From NCBI GenBank assembly GCA_030431485.1, contig JAUIIR010000014.1, positions 1-64,000 on the forward strand: DNA of 64,000 nt, read 5' to 3'. The position numbers were made by a program, and so were the translations under genes. Below, in pieces: positions 19,820-29,660 of the stretch (the first letter of the stretch is position 1; the number at the start of each line of letters is the position of its first letter). This stretch comes from Alphaproteobacteria bacterium. Lineage in GTDB: Bacteria > Pseudomonadota > Alphaproteobacteria > Rhodobacterales > Rhodobacteraceae. Below the pieces are notes generated by a model. It was not told the DNA's origin. It saw nothing but the letters and a program-made list of their open reading frames with translations, and searched no databases.

Positions 19820-20988
19820 AGCGAGGCTCCGACATCCAGAGCATCTGCGAAGCCCTCCGCTTCTGCAAATTTATCCCTTGGACGTTGTTCGATCCGCGCG
19901 GCGGCTCCGGATGGCGAGAGCGAAAGCGAAGAGAAATAGTGGCGGATCACTGGATAGGTGATGAAGGCATTGGTTAATGCGGACCAGAGCAAGAAGATTG
20001 TGAAATAGATCATCACGCTGAGCACGATAATCGCATAGCGTCCCAGACCGGCTATCGGAGCGATCATGGCATCGAGGCCCATCTCGGCCAGCAGCTCTGT
20101 CGACTGGATCAAAAGCAAAAGGAGGCCCAGTATGACAAACGGGATAAACACGGCTACGGCGGCCAAAAGCGAGCCCAGAAAATATATCATCATCACTCGA
20201 AACGCGTTGGGTGAGAGGGTAAACCGAACACCGATGATTGTTTTGGCCTGTGTCAGTCGCCGTAAGCTTTCGACGCGGTAGTAGACAAGCCCGTAAACCC
20301 CGATGAAGCTTGCGATAATACACAAGCCGATACCTGCAGGTCCGTTTTCGGACAGGATTGCTGCGACCCCGGCCAGAGCAACCGCAAGGGCAAGAAACAT
20401 CGGCTTCATCGCAGGATAGAGCATGGTCCAACGACCACCCTGATCCATACGCGCGCTGCCGTAAAAGGTGCGGTCGGTTTTGTATTTCTCCAACCAGAAC
20501 GTCATGCGTGGCAGCAAAAGTCCAAGACTGAGAATGGTGACGATCCAATGTAATACCGCGCGCCACGCGTAGCCCCATGCGCCGGGTTCCAGTCCGAACC
20601 GCAATCCACGCCAGCGGGTTCTGGCGAGGATATATCGACGCGCTCTGTACTGGGCAAAGAACCAGAGCGGAATCACACCTATCAGGCTTGTCGCGTAAGC
20701 AGCGAAATTGCCCTGAAAGAGCGAAAAGCTTGCAAACATCAGGATCAGGTTCACGATGCCGATGTAAAATGCCAGCACAACAACCGCGAAGAGAAACCCA
20801 AGCAGTTTTTCCAGCGGGTCGCCCACATATTCAAATGGATGCCCCCCTGGACGGATCGCCGACCAGTACCATCTGCGAAGCCGGGTTCGCATCCAAAAGC
20901 GGTAGATGCCCAGTGTCAGAACCGTGAAAAAACCTGTTTTCAGTGCAAGCCAGAAAAGCGCACCGCGCGTTCCGACAACCTCGGTCAT
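19816..20988 (-). CDS. DUF898 multi-pass membrane protein (YjgN-like)
   Basis: The 390-residue protein has repeated hydrophobic segments and the family's RFWMRTRLRRWYWSAI block followed by EYVGDP (about 30-60). A second related stretch, RYRARRYILARTRWRG, lies near 110. It is an inner-membrane protein of unknown function. The ATG at 20988 lies 13 bases after the parC stop; a longer reading overlaps parC. It is coupled to the M48 protease gene downstream, which suggests a shared membrane role. Confidence 0.8.
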   Translation of the reverse strand: MTEVVGTRGALFWLALKTGFFTVLTLGIYRFWMRTRLRRWYWSAIRPGGHPFEYVGDPLEKLLGFLFAVVVLAFYIGIVNLILMFASFSLFQGNFAAYATSLIGVIPLWFFAQYRARRYILARTRWRGLRFGLEPGAWGYAWRAVLHWIVTILSLGLLLPRMTFWLEKYKTDRTFYGSARMDQGGRWTMLYPAMKPMFLALAVALAGVAAILSENGPAGIGLCIIASFIGVYGLVYYRVESLRRLTQAKTIIGVRFTLSPNAFRVMMIYFLGSLLAAVAVFIPFVILGLLLLLIQSTELLAEMGLDAMIAPIAGLGRYAIIVLSVMIYFTIFLLWSALTNAFITYPVIRHYFSSLSLSPSGAAARIEQRPRDKFAEAEGFADALDVGASL

Positions 20989-21001
20989 CAGTATTTCGGC
21001 G

Positions 21002-23317
21002 TCATGTGAAGGTGTTGTCTCGGGGGAAGCCGCGTGGGGCCATACGGCCCGTTCCAGCACGTTTTCCTGTCCACTCGGCCAGCTCGGTTTCTGTCCGTGT
21101 GCGTCCGGCCGGGTCGCGCCAGGTGAGGCCTTCTCCCAAGGTGAAGGTGGTTGCATCCGACAGGCCCCCGTCCTTGTACTTTTGCAGCCGCACGCCTTTA
21201 CCGCGCCCCATCTCAGGTAGTTCGTCCAGAGCGAAGACCAAAACTTTACGGTTCTCGCCTACAACTGCAACCGCGTCTCCGGTGACGGGTTTACACACCT
21301 TTGCCCGGACATCACCACGCACGTTTAACACTTGCTTGCCAGCCCGCGTCTGCGCCAAGACTTCGTTCTCCGGCACAACAAAACCATCGCCCGCACTTGA
21401 GGCGACAAGCAGTTTTCGATCGGGTTGGTGAATGAACAAGTCCACGATCGCGGCTTCGTTGGGAAGGTCCACCATCAGACGCAGCGGTTCTCCCATGCCA
21501 CGCCCCCCTGGCAGATTGGCTGCCGAAACGGTGTAGAAGCGACCGTTGGACCCGAAAACCAACAACCTGTCTGTCGTTTCGGCGTGGAAGATAAAGCGCG
21601 GACCATCTCCGTCTTTGAACTTCAACTCGCGGTTGAGATCAATGTGCCCGGTCATTGCCCGAATCCAACCCATCGTCGAACAGACGACAGTAATGGGTTC
21701 GCGCTCGATCATCGCTTCAATCGGAACCTCTTCGACCTCGCCGGCTTCGGCGAATGTCGTGCGTCGCGCGCCGCCGGCATAGTTTTTGCCGAAGGTCTTT
21801 TTGGTCTCGCGCAACTGTTCGGAAATTGCATCCCATTGCAAATCACCGCTTTCTAGCAGGTCTTCCAGACCGGCGCGCTCTTCCATGAGGCGATCACGTT
21901 CTGCGACCAGCTCCATTTCTTCGAGCTTGCGCAAACTCCGCAGGCGCATGTTCAGAATTGCTTCGGTCTGAACTTCTGTGAGACCCAATTCGTCGTCGCC
22001 TGTCACCATCGGAGGTGATACATAGTCGGCCTCGTCGCGCGCGCGGGGGTGATCCTTACCCCAATCCTCGCGCATCAAAGCAGCCTTGGGATCATCGTCG
22101 TAACGAATAATGTCGATCACGCGGTCAAGGTTCAGGAAAGCAACAATCAGGCCTTCCAGAACCTCCAAACGGTGGTCAATCTTGTCCATCCGGTGTTGGC
22201 TGCGCCGGATCAGAACGTCACGCCGGAAGTCGAGGAAGGCGCGGAGCACTTCCTTCATCGAACAAACTTTGGGGGTCAGCCCGTCAATCAGCACGTTCAT
22301 GTTCAGGCTGAACCGCGTTTCCAAGTCAGAATTGCGGAACAGCATGTTCATCAAAACATCCGGATCCACGTTCTTGGATCGCGGCTCAAGTACCATCCGG
22401 ATATCATCTGCGGATTCATCCCGGATATCTGCGAGGATCGGCACCTTTTTGGTTTGGATCAACTCGGCCAGCCGTTCGACCAGTTTCGATTTTTGAACCT
22501 GGTAGGGAATCTCGGTCACGACGATTTGCCATTGGCCACGACCCAGATCCTCAACCTCCCACTTGCACCGCAAACGGATTGAGCCGCGTCCCGTACGATA
22601 CGCTTGGGCAATCGCTTCACGGTTTTCTACGATCACACCGCCAGTTGGAAAATCTGGTCCGGGCACGTAGTTGAGCAATGTGTCGTCGCGTGCGTCCGGA
22701 ACCTTGATCAGATGCAGGCAAGCATCGATCAATTCGACAATATTGTGCGGCGGGATATTCGTCGCCATTCCCACGGCAATTCCAGATGCGCCATTGGCAA
22801 GAAGGTTTGGAAACTGGGCTGGCAGAACAACGGGCTCTTCGAGCGTGCCATCGTAGTTTGCCCGGAAATCGACGGCATTTTCATTAAGCCCTTCGAGCAG
22901 AGCTTCGGCTACCGTAGTTAGGCGTGCCTCGGTATAGCGAGCAGCAGCCGGGTTATCGCCGTCGATATTGCCGAAGTTTCCCTGACCATCGACCAACGGG
23001 TAGCGCACCGCGAAGTCCTGAGCCAGACGGGCCATCGCATCATAGATAGCGGCATCCCCGTGAGGGTGGTAGTTCCCCATAACGTCGCCGCTGATCTTGG
23101 CAGACTTTCTGAAGCCGCCGGAGGAACTTAATCGCAGTTCGCGCATTGCATATAGGATGCGACGATGCACGGGTTTGAGGCCGTCACGTGCATCGGGAAG
23201 TGCCCGGTGCATGATCGTCGACAACGCATAGGTCAGGTACCGCTCACCAATGGCTCGGCGCAGCGGTTCCGCAAAATCGCGGTGGGTCATCTTGGGGTCG
23301 TCGACGTCATCAGCCAT
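21002..23317 (-). CDS. parC: DNA topoisomerase IV subunit A
   Basis: ParC cuts and rejoins DNA to unlink daughter chromosomes. The protein has 771 residues from ATG 23317 (a GTG six codons upstream is an alternative). The catalytic tyrosine is Tyr128 in AARYTEA. In the quinolone pocket the sequence reads [11 protein letters not shown]: Ala89 stands where E. coli has Ser80 and Asp93 where it has Glu84. The C-terminal beta-pinwheel follows from about 490. parE is not adjacent. DUF898 and the protease gene follow on the same strand. Confidence 0.95.
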   Translation of the reverse strand: MADDVDDPKMTHRDFAEPLRRAIGERYLTYALSTIMHRALPDARDGLKPVHRRILYAMRELRLSSSGGFRKSAKISGDVMGNYHPHGDAAIYDAMARLAQDFAVRYPLVDGQGNFGNIDGDNPAAARYTEARLTTVAEALLEGLNENAVDFRANYDGTLEEPVVLPAQFPNLLANGASGIAVGMATNIPPHNIVELIDACLHLIKVPDARDDTLLNYVPGPDFPTGGVIVENREAIAQAYRTGRGSIRLRCKWEVEDLGRGQWQIVVTEIPYQVQKSKLVERLAELIQTKKVPILADIRDESADDIRMVLEPRSKNVDPDVLMNMLFRNSDLETRFSLNMNVLIDGLTPKVCSMKEVLRAFLDFRRDVLIRRSQHRMDKIDHRLEVLEGLIVAFLNLDRVIDIIRYDDDPKAALMREDWGKDHPRARDEADYVSPPMVTGDDELGLTEVQTEAILNMRLRSLRKLEEMELVAERDRLMEERAGLEDLLESGDLQWDAISEQLRETKKTFGKNYAGGARRTTFAEAGEVEEVPIEAMIEREPITVVCSTMGWIRAMTGHIDLNRELKFKDGDGPRFIFHAETTDRLLVFGSNGRFYTVSAANLPGGRGMGEPLRLMVDLPNEAAIVDLFIHQPDRKLLVASSAGDGFVVPENEVLAQTRAGKQVLNVRGDVRAKVCKPVTGDAVAVVGENRKVLVFALDELPEMGRGKGVRLQKYKDGGLSDATTFTLGEGLTWRDPAGRTRTETELAEWTGKRAGTGRMAPRGFPRDNTFT

Positions 23318-23454
23318 AGATGATGTGATACTCACCCCCTCTGAGGCCGTAAAGCAATTGCGGGAATATTTTTTCTCTTTCCCCTTCGGAGCGAATGGAG
23401 AATCAAGGTATTCCTACACACGTGGTAGGTGAGTTGTGCACCTTGGGGGTTGTA

Positions 23455-23997
23455 ATGAACAAGTACATCTTGGTCGCTTTTGCGGTCATGGCTATGACGT
23501 TTTATGAACTTTCGGGCGGTTCCGAGTTTGAACCCGGCGAGACATCCTTGGTGATTTTCGCAGAACCCAAGCCAATGGTCGAAAAAACAGACGAACGGCC
23601 AGCAATCGTTGCGCGCGCCGATACGTCGATCAGACCCCTTACGGACATTGCTCCGGCGCGTGCTGTCATCGAACCTGCTGTTTCAAACGCCTCGGTCGTC
23701 GTCACGCCAGTTGCACTTGAACCTGAAACTTTTGCGGTGACGCCTGAGCAGCCTGAATTGGACATTCAGGATGTTGCAGTTCAGCAAGAGCCTTCGATGG
23801 ACCTCCGTTTTGTGGACGGGGATCGCGTGAATCTCCGCGCCGGTCCGGGTACGGATTTCGCTGTTGTCGGCAAGCTTGTTCGCAACGACATGGTGGAAGT
23901 GCTCAGTGACGACGGCAATGGCTGGTTGCACCTTCGCAATGCAGCGACTGGCGACGAAGGATATGTTGCCGACTGGCTCGTAACTGCGGCAAACTGA
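23455..23997 (+). CDS. Exported protein with bacterial SH3 domain
   Basis: The 180-residue protein starts with a signal sequence or membrane anchor (NKYILVAFAVMAMTFYEL), continues with a low-complexity linker rich in Pro, Glu, Val and Ala, and ends with a bacterial SH3 domain (about 120-178; VNLRAGPGTDFAVVGKL and GYVADWLV). Such domains bind cell wall or peptides. No enzyme domain is present. It ends one base before the SDR gene, so the two probably form an operon. Confidence 0.78.
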   Translation: MNKYILVAFAVMAMTFYELSGGSEFEPGETSLVIFAEPKPMVEKTDERPAIVARADTSIRPLTDIAPARAVIEPAVSNASVVVTPVALEPETFAVTPEQPELDIQDVAVQQEPSMDLRFVDGDRVNLRAGPGTDFAVVGKLVRNDMVEVLSDDGNGWLHLRNAATGDEGYVADWLVTAAN

Positions 23998-23998
23998 C

Positions 23999-24826
23999 GT
24001 GAAATCAAAGTCTATACTGATCACCGGCTGCTCTTCGGGGATTGGCCTCGATACGGCCCGGCGACTAAAATCGCTGGGCTGGACGGTTTTTGCTTCCTGC
24101 CGCGCGCAAAATGACTGCGATGCCAGGACCGCTGAAGGCTTCGTGGCGCCACAGCTGGACTATGAAGATGCGGATAGTGTCGCGCGCTGTGCAGAGGTTG
24201 TACTTCGGGATACGAGCCAAGCGCTTGATGCTGTTTTTCACAACGGCGCTTTCGCGCTGCCAGGCCCACTTGAAGACATACCTGCAGACGGCATGCGGAG
24301 CCAGTTTGAAGCGAACTTCCTTGGCTGGCATGACATCAATCGTCACTTGATCCCTTCGATGCGTAGGGCTGGGTCCGGCAGAATTCTATTCAACTCCTCG
24401 GTTTTGGGGTTGGTTGGTATGAAATATCGCGGGCCTTATGTGGCGACCAAGTTTGCCCTTGAGGGCTACGCAGATGTTTTGCGTATGGAAATGGACGGTA
24501 CCGGCATCAAAATCGTGCTGATTGAACCGGGGCCAATCGAAACCGAGTTTCGGCGCAACGCGATCAAGCAGTTTGAAAAATGGGTGGATTGGAAATCGTC
24601 AGTTCGCCGCGCGGAATATGAAGACTCGCTGCTGGAATTGCTGCGAAAGGGTGGCAGTTCCAAGGTGCAATGGCCAGCATCTGCTGTAACCGATGTCGTC
24701 GTGCAGGCGCTGAGCGCCACACGCCCCAAACCGCGCTACCGGGTCACGACGCCGACAACAGCGATGGCAGTTGCGCGGCGTGTGCTTCCAACGCGTGCGT
24801 TGGACTGGGTTTTGTCCAAAGGCTGA
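23999..24826 (+). CDS. Short-chain dehydrogenase/reductase
   Basis: The 275-residue protein starts with GTG at 23999, one base after the SH3 gene. It has the classical SDR features: the nucleotide motif TGCSSGIG (about 9-16), HNGAFA in place of the NNAG motif, catalytic Ser in NSSVLG, and YVATK as the YxxxK active site. The PGPIETEF segment follows. It is an oxidoreductase acting on an unknown hydroxyl or keto compound, probably NAD(P)-dependent. Confidence 0.85.
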   Translation: MKSKSILITGCSSGIGLDTARRLKSLGWTVFASCRAQNDCDARTAEGFVAPQLDYEDADSVARCAEVVLRDTSQALDAVFHNGAFALPGPLEDIPADGMRSQFEANFLGWHDINRHLIPSMRRAGSGRILFNSSVLGLVGMKYRGPYVATKFALEGYADVLRMEMDGTGIKIVLIEPGPIETEFRRNAIKQFEKWVDWKSSVRRAEYEDSLLELLRKGGSSKVQWPASAVTDVVVQALSATRPKPRYRVTTPTTAMAVARRVLPTRALDWVLSKG

Positions 24827-24895
24827 CTTTTCATTCGCCTTGGGCCACGATACGGCTAAATCCTCGGGAACATCAATCCAGAGAAAGACCCCGTC

Positions 24896-25096
24896 ATGAT
24901 GCAAGACCCACTGTTTATCATCGCGGCCATTGCCTGTTTGGCGGTGGTTGCAGTTCTGTTGTTCGGCATTGGAAGCTTTGCCAAGGGTGGGGACTTCAAC
25001 AAGAAATACGCCAACAAGGCGATGCGCTGGCGCATCATTGCACAGTTTGTGGCCGTGATGCTGATTCTGCTTTTTGTCTGGTTGCGGGGAGAGTGA
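24896..25096 (+). CDS. Small HIG1-domain (twin-transmembrane) protein
   Basis: The 66-residue protein has two membrane segments (about 5-24 and 46-62) joined by a basic loop, KGGDFNKKYANKAMRWRIIAQ, the hallmark of the hypoxia-induced (HIG1) family. Related mitochondrial proteins associate with respiratory complexes; the bacterial role is not established. It ends three bases before the cobalamin adenosyltransferase gene and is probably co-transcribed with it. The second ATG (24899) is an alternative start. Confidence 0.78.
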   Translation: MMQDPLFIIAAIACLAVVAVLLFGIGSFAKGGDFNKKYANKAMRWRIIAQFVAVMLILLFVWLRGE

Positions 25097-25099
25097 ACG

Positions 25100-25672
25100 T
25101 TGGTCGTACTGAATAAAATCTACACCAAAACCGGTGATCATGGTGAAACAGCACTGGGGAATGGGGCCCGGGTTGCGAAGCACTCAATGCGCGTCACCGC
25201 GTACGGTACGGTAGACGAACTGAATGCGGTTGTTGGGCTGGCGCGGCTGCAGGCAGATGGTGACATGGACATCAATCTGTCACGCATCCAAAATGATTTA
25301 TTTGATCTTGGAGCAGATCTGTGTCGGCCGGACATGGAAAAGGACGCCGAGGCGGAATACACACCGCTGCGGATAGTAGGCTCGCAGGTGGACCGGCTGG
25401 AGGCTGAAATTGATGCCATGAACAGTCGGCTGGAACCATTGCGGAGCTTCATTCTGCCTGGAGGCTCGCCGCTTTCTGCATATCTGCATCAATGCCGAAC
25501 CGTCGCAAGACGCGCGGAGCGTTTGACCGTCGAACTCGCTACGATGGAGAGCGTAAATCCGGCGGCCGTCAAATACCTCAATCGGCTGAGCGACTGGTTC
25601 TTCGTGGCTGCGCGGATCGCCAATGATGATGGCAAAGCCGACGTTCTTTGGGTGCCGGGCGCAAACCGTTAA
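25100..25672 (+). CDS. Cob(I)alamin adenosyltransferase, PduO type
   Basis: This enzyme attaches the adenosyl group of ATP to cob(I)alamin to make coenzyme B12. The 190-residue protein shows the PduO ATP-binding signature near the N-terminus (KIYTKTGDHGETAL), VTAYGTVDELNA, and the later CRTVARRAER and NRLSDWFFVAAR blocks. The start is TTG at 25100, three bases after the HIG1 gene, with GGGGAGAG upstream. Its product is needed by the B12-dependent mutases of the ethylmalonyl-CoA pathway. Confidence 0.92.
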   Translation: MVVLNKIYTKTGDHGETALGNGARVAKHSMRVTAYGTVDELNAVVGLARLQADGDMDINLSRIQNDLFDLGADLCRPDMEKDAEAEYTPLRIVGSQVDRLEAEIDAMNSRLEPLRSFILPGGSPLSAYLHQCRTVARRAERLTVELATMESVNPAAVKYLNRLSDWFFVAARIANDDGKADVLWVPGANR

Positions 25673-25694
25673 AGGCGTTTGCTCTGACCAGTTT

Positions 25695-25718
25695 GGGCGA
25701 CGCGGTTGAGCATCGCCC
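25695..25718. terminator. Hairpin between convergent genes
   Basis: GGGCGACGC (25695-25703) and GCATCGCCC (25710-25718) pair with one mismatch around GGTTGA. There is no T run, so terminator function is only suggested by its place between two convergent genes. Confidence 0.35.
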
Positions 25719-25729
25719 GACTGCGATAA

Positions 25730-26047
25730 TCAGCCTTCTTTGTCGGTAACGTTCTCTTTGAAGGCTACTTCAAATGCCGCTTTCTGTGCATCCGAAGCTT
25801 CGGTTTGATAGCGCGCTTTCCACTCGGCCATTGGCATGCCGTAGAACGCTTCGCGCCCAGCGTCTTTATCCATCTCGATCCCGCGCTCATTGGCAGCTTC
25901 CTGATACCAACGGCTCAAGCAGTTCCGACAGAAACCCGTAAGATTCATCATGTCGATGTTTTGTACGTCCGGGCGGTCTTCGATCAGATGTCGGCGCAGA
26001 CGGCGAAACGCAGCTGCTTCTATTTCGATTTGGGTCTTTTCGTCCAT
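25730..26047 (-). CDS. DUF1244 family protein
   Basis: This 105-residue protein matches DUF1244: AFRRLRRHLIEDRPDVQNIDMMNLTGF in three short blocks, then CRNCLSRWY with two conserved cysteines and the AFYGMPMAEWK segment. The family is common in Alphaproteobacteria and has no assigned function; a metal-binding helical fold is plausible from the cysteines. It follows the formylglutamate hydrolase gene by 16 bases on the same strand. Confidence 0.85.
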   Translation of the reverse strand: MDEKTQIEIEAAAFRRLRRHLIEDRPDVQNIDMMNLTGFCRNCLSRWYQEAANERGIEMDKDAGREAFYGMPMAEWKARYQTEASDAQKAAFEVAFKENVTDKEG

Positions 26048-26063
26048 CTCAGTGTTCTCCGGT

Positions 26064-26801
26064 TCAGTCCGCGACCTGCGCTAAAGCCGAAATCAGCATC
26101 GGTGCGAGGCGTTCGCCCCACGCGGCTTGCGTTGCTTCGGTTTCGATCAGGTCATTGCGCAACTCGATAAGTGTGTTCAATCGGCCATGATGCAAGGCAT
26201 GGCGATCAATCGCATCGCCGGGCAGGTGTCCAGGATAGGGTTCGTTGCGGCCCACAACAAGGTCGGGTTCTGCCTCCAGTGACGCGATCAAGGGATCGGA
26301 TAGCCTGCGGTCATACGCGTGTAGAATGCCGACATGCCACGGTCGGCTCGGTCGGGATTTTAGCTGTCGTGTGAAGGAATGGATCGCGACGATGACTGTG
26401 TCGTCACGCCGCGCTGCCAATTCCGACAGTGCATCGTGGTACGGGCGGTAATACGCATTGAGGCGACGCTCTTTTTCCTGTGCGTCGGCGTCGCGGTTGC
26501 CGGGGATAACAGACCCGTCATAGAGTCGCATCAGCAAGGTTGGATCGTCTTCGCCTCGGTTCGGGTCAATCACCAGCCGGGAAAAGTTGGTCAAGATCGC
26601 GGGCGCGTTCAGTGCGTCGGCCAAGGCGCGCGTCACACCGGCAGCACCGGGATCAAAGGCGATATGTCGGGACATATCTGAGTCGGGCAGGCCGAGGGTG
26701 CCGCCAAGATCGGGCGGGACGGTATTGGTGGCATGATCGCAGGTGATCAGCCAGCGCGACGATCGATTCTCTCCATGCACAAAAAATGGCACATATGTCA
26801 T
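26064..26801 (-). CDS. N-formylglutamate amidohydrolase-family protein
   Basis: The 245-residue protein matches the N-formylglutamate amidohydrolase fold: LITCDHATNTVP near the start, the RLVIDPNRGEDDPTL block, IVAIHSFT and the GDAIDRHAL segment. Zinc ligands are expected among these His, Glu and Asp residues. True HutG enzymes act in histidine breakdown, but no hut genes are nearby, so the substrate may be another N-acyl amino acid. I chose ATG 26801, which has GGGAGAT upstream; the frame extends to 26975 without similarity. It diverges from pyk. Confidence 0.8.
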   Translation of the reverse strand: MTYVPFFVHGENRSSRWLITCDHATNTVPPDLGGTLGLPDSDMSRHIAFDPGAAGVTRALADALNAPAILTNFSRLVIDPNRGEDDPTLLMRLYDGSVIPGNRDADAQEKERRLNAYYRPYHDALSELAARRDDTVIVAIHSFTRQLKSRPSRPWHVGILHAYDRRLSDPLIASLEAEPDLVVGRNEPYPGHLPGDAIDRHALHHGRLNTLIELRNDLIETEATQAAWGERLAPMLISALAQVAD

Positions 26802-26983
26802 AGGTGTGTGATCTCCCGGACGCATCAGATAGTGGAGTTGCGCAAGAAAGGGAAATGGGCAATAACCCCGGCTGAAAGTTAGCGGTAACATGATTGCGTC
26901 ATCTTGCCCGAACGCGCGCCTGTCCGGCATTGTGGAAAGACCCGGTTGGACGCCCAGAAGCATGTTAAAGGACATAATTCCGA

Positions 26984-28429
26984 ATGAGACGTTTGCGGAG
27001 TGTTAAAATCGTTGCGACCCTTGGTCCGGCGTCGAGCAGCTATGAAATGATCCGGGCACTGCACGAGGCCGGTGCAGACGTTTTTCGTCTGAACATGAGC
27101 CACGGCAGCCATGCGGAAATCGCCGAACGGCATGCAATAATCCGTAAGGTCGAACAGGATCTCGACAGCTCCATTGGCATTTTGGCTGACCTCCAAGGGC
27201 CGAAGCTGCGTGTTGGGGCGTTTGCCAATGGCGAAGAGGAATTGGTTGAGGGTGCATCTTTCCGGCTTGATCTCGCCGACGAGCCAGGCACTGCGACCCG
27301 GGTGACCCTTCCGCACCCCGAGATTTTTGCAGCCCTCGAACCCGGCGCTCACTTGTTGGTCAATGATGGCAAGATCCGACTGAAAGTGGAAAGTTGTGGC
27401 AATGACTTTGCGGATTGTTCAGTCGTCACAGGGGGAACGATCTCAAATCGTAAGGGCGTGAACGTACCCGACGTGGTGTTGCCACTTGCCGCGCTTTCCG
27501 AAAAAGACCGGGACGATCTGGAATTCGTGTCCGACCTGGGTGTTGATTGGCTCGCGCTTAGCTTTGTGCAGCGTGCTCAGGACGTCATTGAAGCGCGGGA
27601 ATTATGCAAAGGTCGCGCGGCCATTCTTTCGAAGATCGAAAAGCCTGCAGCCGTAAAGGCGTTCGACGAAATTCTCGAAGTATCCGATGGCATCATGGTC
27701 GCACGCGGTGACCTGGGTGTAGAACTGCCCGTCCAGAATGTTCCGCCGATTCAGAAACGTTTGATCCGCCGCTGCCGTGCGGCAGCCAAGCCAGTAATCG
27801 TCGCAACTCAGATGCTTGAATCGATGATCGAGTCGCCAATGCCAACGCGCGCCGAAGTTTCAGATGTTGCGACCGCGATTTACGAAGGGTCTGATGCGAT
27901 CATGCTGTCTGCGGAATCTGCCGCCGGAGACTATCCGGTCGAAGCGGTGACGACGATGAACAATGTCGCAATCGAGGTGGAAAGCGATCCGACCTACACC
28001 GAGATCATGGAAGCTTCGCGGATGGCCAAGCGCGCAACTGTGGCGGACGGGATCGTTGCCGCGGCGCGCGAGATCGCGGAAACAACGGATATCAAGGCGA
28101 TCTGCTGCTTCACGTCATCCGGGACCACGGCTCTTTTGACAGCACGCGAGCGACCCCGCGTTCCGATTATTGCGATGACCAATCATGTCGGGACCGCGCG
28201 CAGGCTGGCTCTGACCTGGGGGACGGAATGCGTCATCACTGGCGAGCTGGAGCGCTTTAAGCAAGCTGTGGTGAACGCGGCACGGGCTGCGCGTGCGGGT
28301 GGTTATGCTGACGCTTCGGATCAGATTCTGGTCACGGCAGGCGTTCCCTTTAACACTCCGGGTACCACCAATATTTTGCGCGTGGCTCCCTGTGACGAAC
28401 GTTTGATCTACAACACAGATCCGGAGTAA
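26984..28429 (+). CDS. pyk: Pyruvate kinase
   Basis: Pyruvate kinase turns phosphoenolpyruvate and ADP into pyruvate and ATP. The 481-residue protein has KIVATLGPASS at the start, the substrate segment FRLNMSHGSH, the active-site signature ILSKIEKPAAV, GIMVARGDLGVE and the ATQMLESM block. The C-terminal allosteric domain is complete. It stands at the head of a possible unit with the small membrane-protein gene that follows. Its presence a few kb from pckA is of interest because the two act in opposite directions. Confidence 0.96.
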   Translation: MRRLRSVKIVATLGPASSSYEMIRALHEAGADVFRLNMSHGSHAEIAERHAIIRKVEQDLDSSIGILADLQGPKLRVGAFANGEEELVEGASFRLDLADEPGTATRVTLPHPEIFAALEPGAHLLVNDGKIRLKVESCGNDFADCSVVTGGTISNRKGVNVPDVVLPLAALSEKDRDDLEFVSDLGVDWLALSFVQRAQDVIEARELCKGRAAILSKIEKPAAVKAFDEILEVSDGIMVARGDLGVELPVQNVPPIQKRLIRRCRAAAKPVIVATQMLESMIESPMPTRAEVSDVATAIYEGSDAIMLSAESAAGDYPVEAVTTMNNVAIEVESDPTYTEIMEASRMAKRATVADGIVAAAREIAETTDIKAICCFTSSGTTALLTARERPRVPIIAMTNHVGTARRLALTWGTECVITGELERFKQAVVNAARAARAGGYADASDQILVTAGVPFNTPGTTNILRVAPCDERLIYNTDPE

Positions 28430-28464
28430 TCTGCCCTACGTGTAATCAGTAGGAGCGGGTCTCA

Positions 28465-28686
28465 ATGGATCCAGATGTGCTTTTTGTTGTTGGGCTTGCA
28501 CTTGGTGTGCTTTCAATTCCAGCGGTCGTGTCGTCGATCTCCAGAGGCGAGCGACCGAGAATTGCGACGATTTCGCTTATGATCTCTGGTGCAATGCTGG
28601 TCTGGGCGATTTCCAACAAGCCGGGTGGGTATCCGGTCGAGGCGATTCCTGCGGTTGTCGCAAAGGTGCTGCGAGGTTTCACCTAA
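28465..28686 (+). CDS. Small hypothetical membrane protein
   Basis: This 73-residue protein has two hydrophobic segments (about 5-22 and 36-50) separated by ISRGERPR. I do not recognise a named family. It follows pyk by 35 bases and GGAGCGGG lies before the ATG, so it is probably a real gene in the pyk unit. Function unknown. Confidence 0.6.
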   Translation: MDPDVLFVVGLALGVLSIPAVVSSISRGERPRIATISLMISGAMLVWAISNKPGGYPVEAIPAVVAKVLRGFT

Positions 28687-28910
28687 GATGGTCTGAAGCC
28701 ATACTAGGGTTGGCGCAAGGCGGGGAAAAACTATCGCCACTCGCGGCGTCTGTCTGTGTCAGAGACAATCGTTCGGAAAATCGTCAGAGTACTGCGCTCA
28801 AACTGTTGCATTGCCCAGAAAGCACGCCTATACGGCGCGCTCTACCCGCGTGGCCGGTCGAATTGGCATACCGAGTCGCGCGTTCACCGATCTGAAGATA
28901 GGAGACGGAA
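28687..28910 (+). promoter_or_regulatory. Leader region upstream of rpmI-rplT
   Basis: These 224 bases hold no convincing gene. They must contain the rpmI-rplT promoter and untranslated leader. L20 represses its own operon through leader RNA in other bacteria, but I cannot identify that structure by eye here. AGGAGACGG precedes rpmI. Confidence 0.35.
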
Positions 28911-29111
28911 ATGCCGAAGATGAAGACGAAATCGAGCTGCAAAAAGCGGTTCAAGGTGACGGCCTCGGGGCGCATCAAGGCAGGTCAGGCAGGGAAGCGC
29001 CACGGCATGATCAAGCGCCACAAGAAGTTCATCCGCGATGCGCGCGGAACCACCACGCTATCCAAGGCTGATGAACAGATCATCAAGCCGATGATGCCAT
29101 ACGCGCGCTAA
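28911..29111 (+). CDS. rpmI: Ribosomal protein L35
   Basis: L35 is a small basic protein of the 50S subunit. The 66-residue product has the family signature [16 protein letters not shown], the GKRH block and a C-terminal MMPYAR. It is followed 12 bases later by rplT, with a strong AAGGAGG between them. infC is not adjacent. Confidence 0.97.
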   Translation: MPKMKTKSSCKKRFKVTASGRIKAGQAGKRHGMIKRHKKFIRDARGTTTLSKADEQIIKPMMPYAR

Positions 29112-29123
29112 GGAGGAATTGAC

Positions 29124-29489
29124 ATGTCCCGAGTAAAAGGCGGAACCACCACACACGCCCGTCACAAGAAGGTTATCAAGGCCGCCAAAGGTTACTATGG
29201 CCGCCGCAAGAACACCTTCAAGGTTGCACGTCAGGCCGTCGATAAAGCGAACCAGTACGCGACACGCGACCGTAAGAACCGCAAGCGCAATTTCCGCGCG
29301 CTGTGGATCCAGCGAATCAACGCAGCTGTGCGTCTGCATGACGAAGCTCTGACATATTCCCGCTTCATCAATGGCCTGAACCTGGCCGGCATTGAGGTGG
29401 ACCGTAAAGTGCTGGCCGATCTGGCCGTCCATGAGCCCGAAGCGTTCGGCGCAATTGTCGAACAAGCCAAAGGTGCTTTGGCCGCGTAA
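29124..29489 (+). CDS. rplT: Ribosomal protein L20
   Basis: L20 is a 23S rRNA-binding protein needed for early 50S assembly. The 121-residue product starts [15 protein letters not shown] and contains [14 protein letters not shown] and [19 protein letters not shown], all standard. A terminator follows at once, so the unit ends here; pheST, often next in relatives, is not present. Confidence 0.97.
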   Translation: MSRVKGGTTTHARHKKVIKAAKGYYGRRKNTFKVARQAVDKANQYATRDRKNRKRNFRALWIQRINAAVRLHDEALTYSRFINGLNLAGIEVDRKVLADLAVHEPEAFGAIVEQAKGALAA

Positions 29490-29515
29490 GCGACATAGCC
29501 CGACGAGTTTTCAAG

Positions 29516-29545
29516 AGCCCCGCCGATCCGGCGGGGCTTTTTTTT
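29516..29545 (+). terminator. Rho-independent terminator of rpmI-rplT
   Basis: AGCCCCGCCG (29516-29525) pairs perfectly with CGGCGGGGCT (29529-29538) around a 3-base loop, followed by a run of eight T. Confidence 0.93.
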
Positions 29546-29660
29546 GTGGGTCGGCACTGGCCTGTTTTTGCGGATTTGCTAGCGCTACCAAAGTTTCCCT
29601 AGCGTCACGGCGCCGCAATTGGCAGTCTCGGATGGTAAAGCACAAATCTGGGAGGAATTT

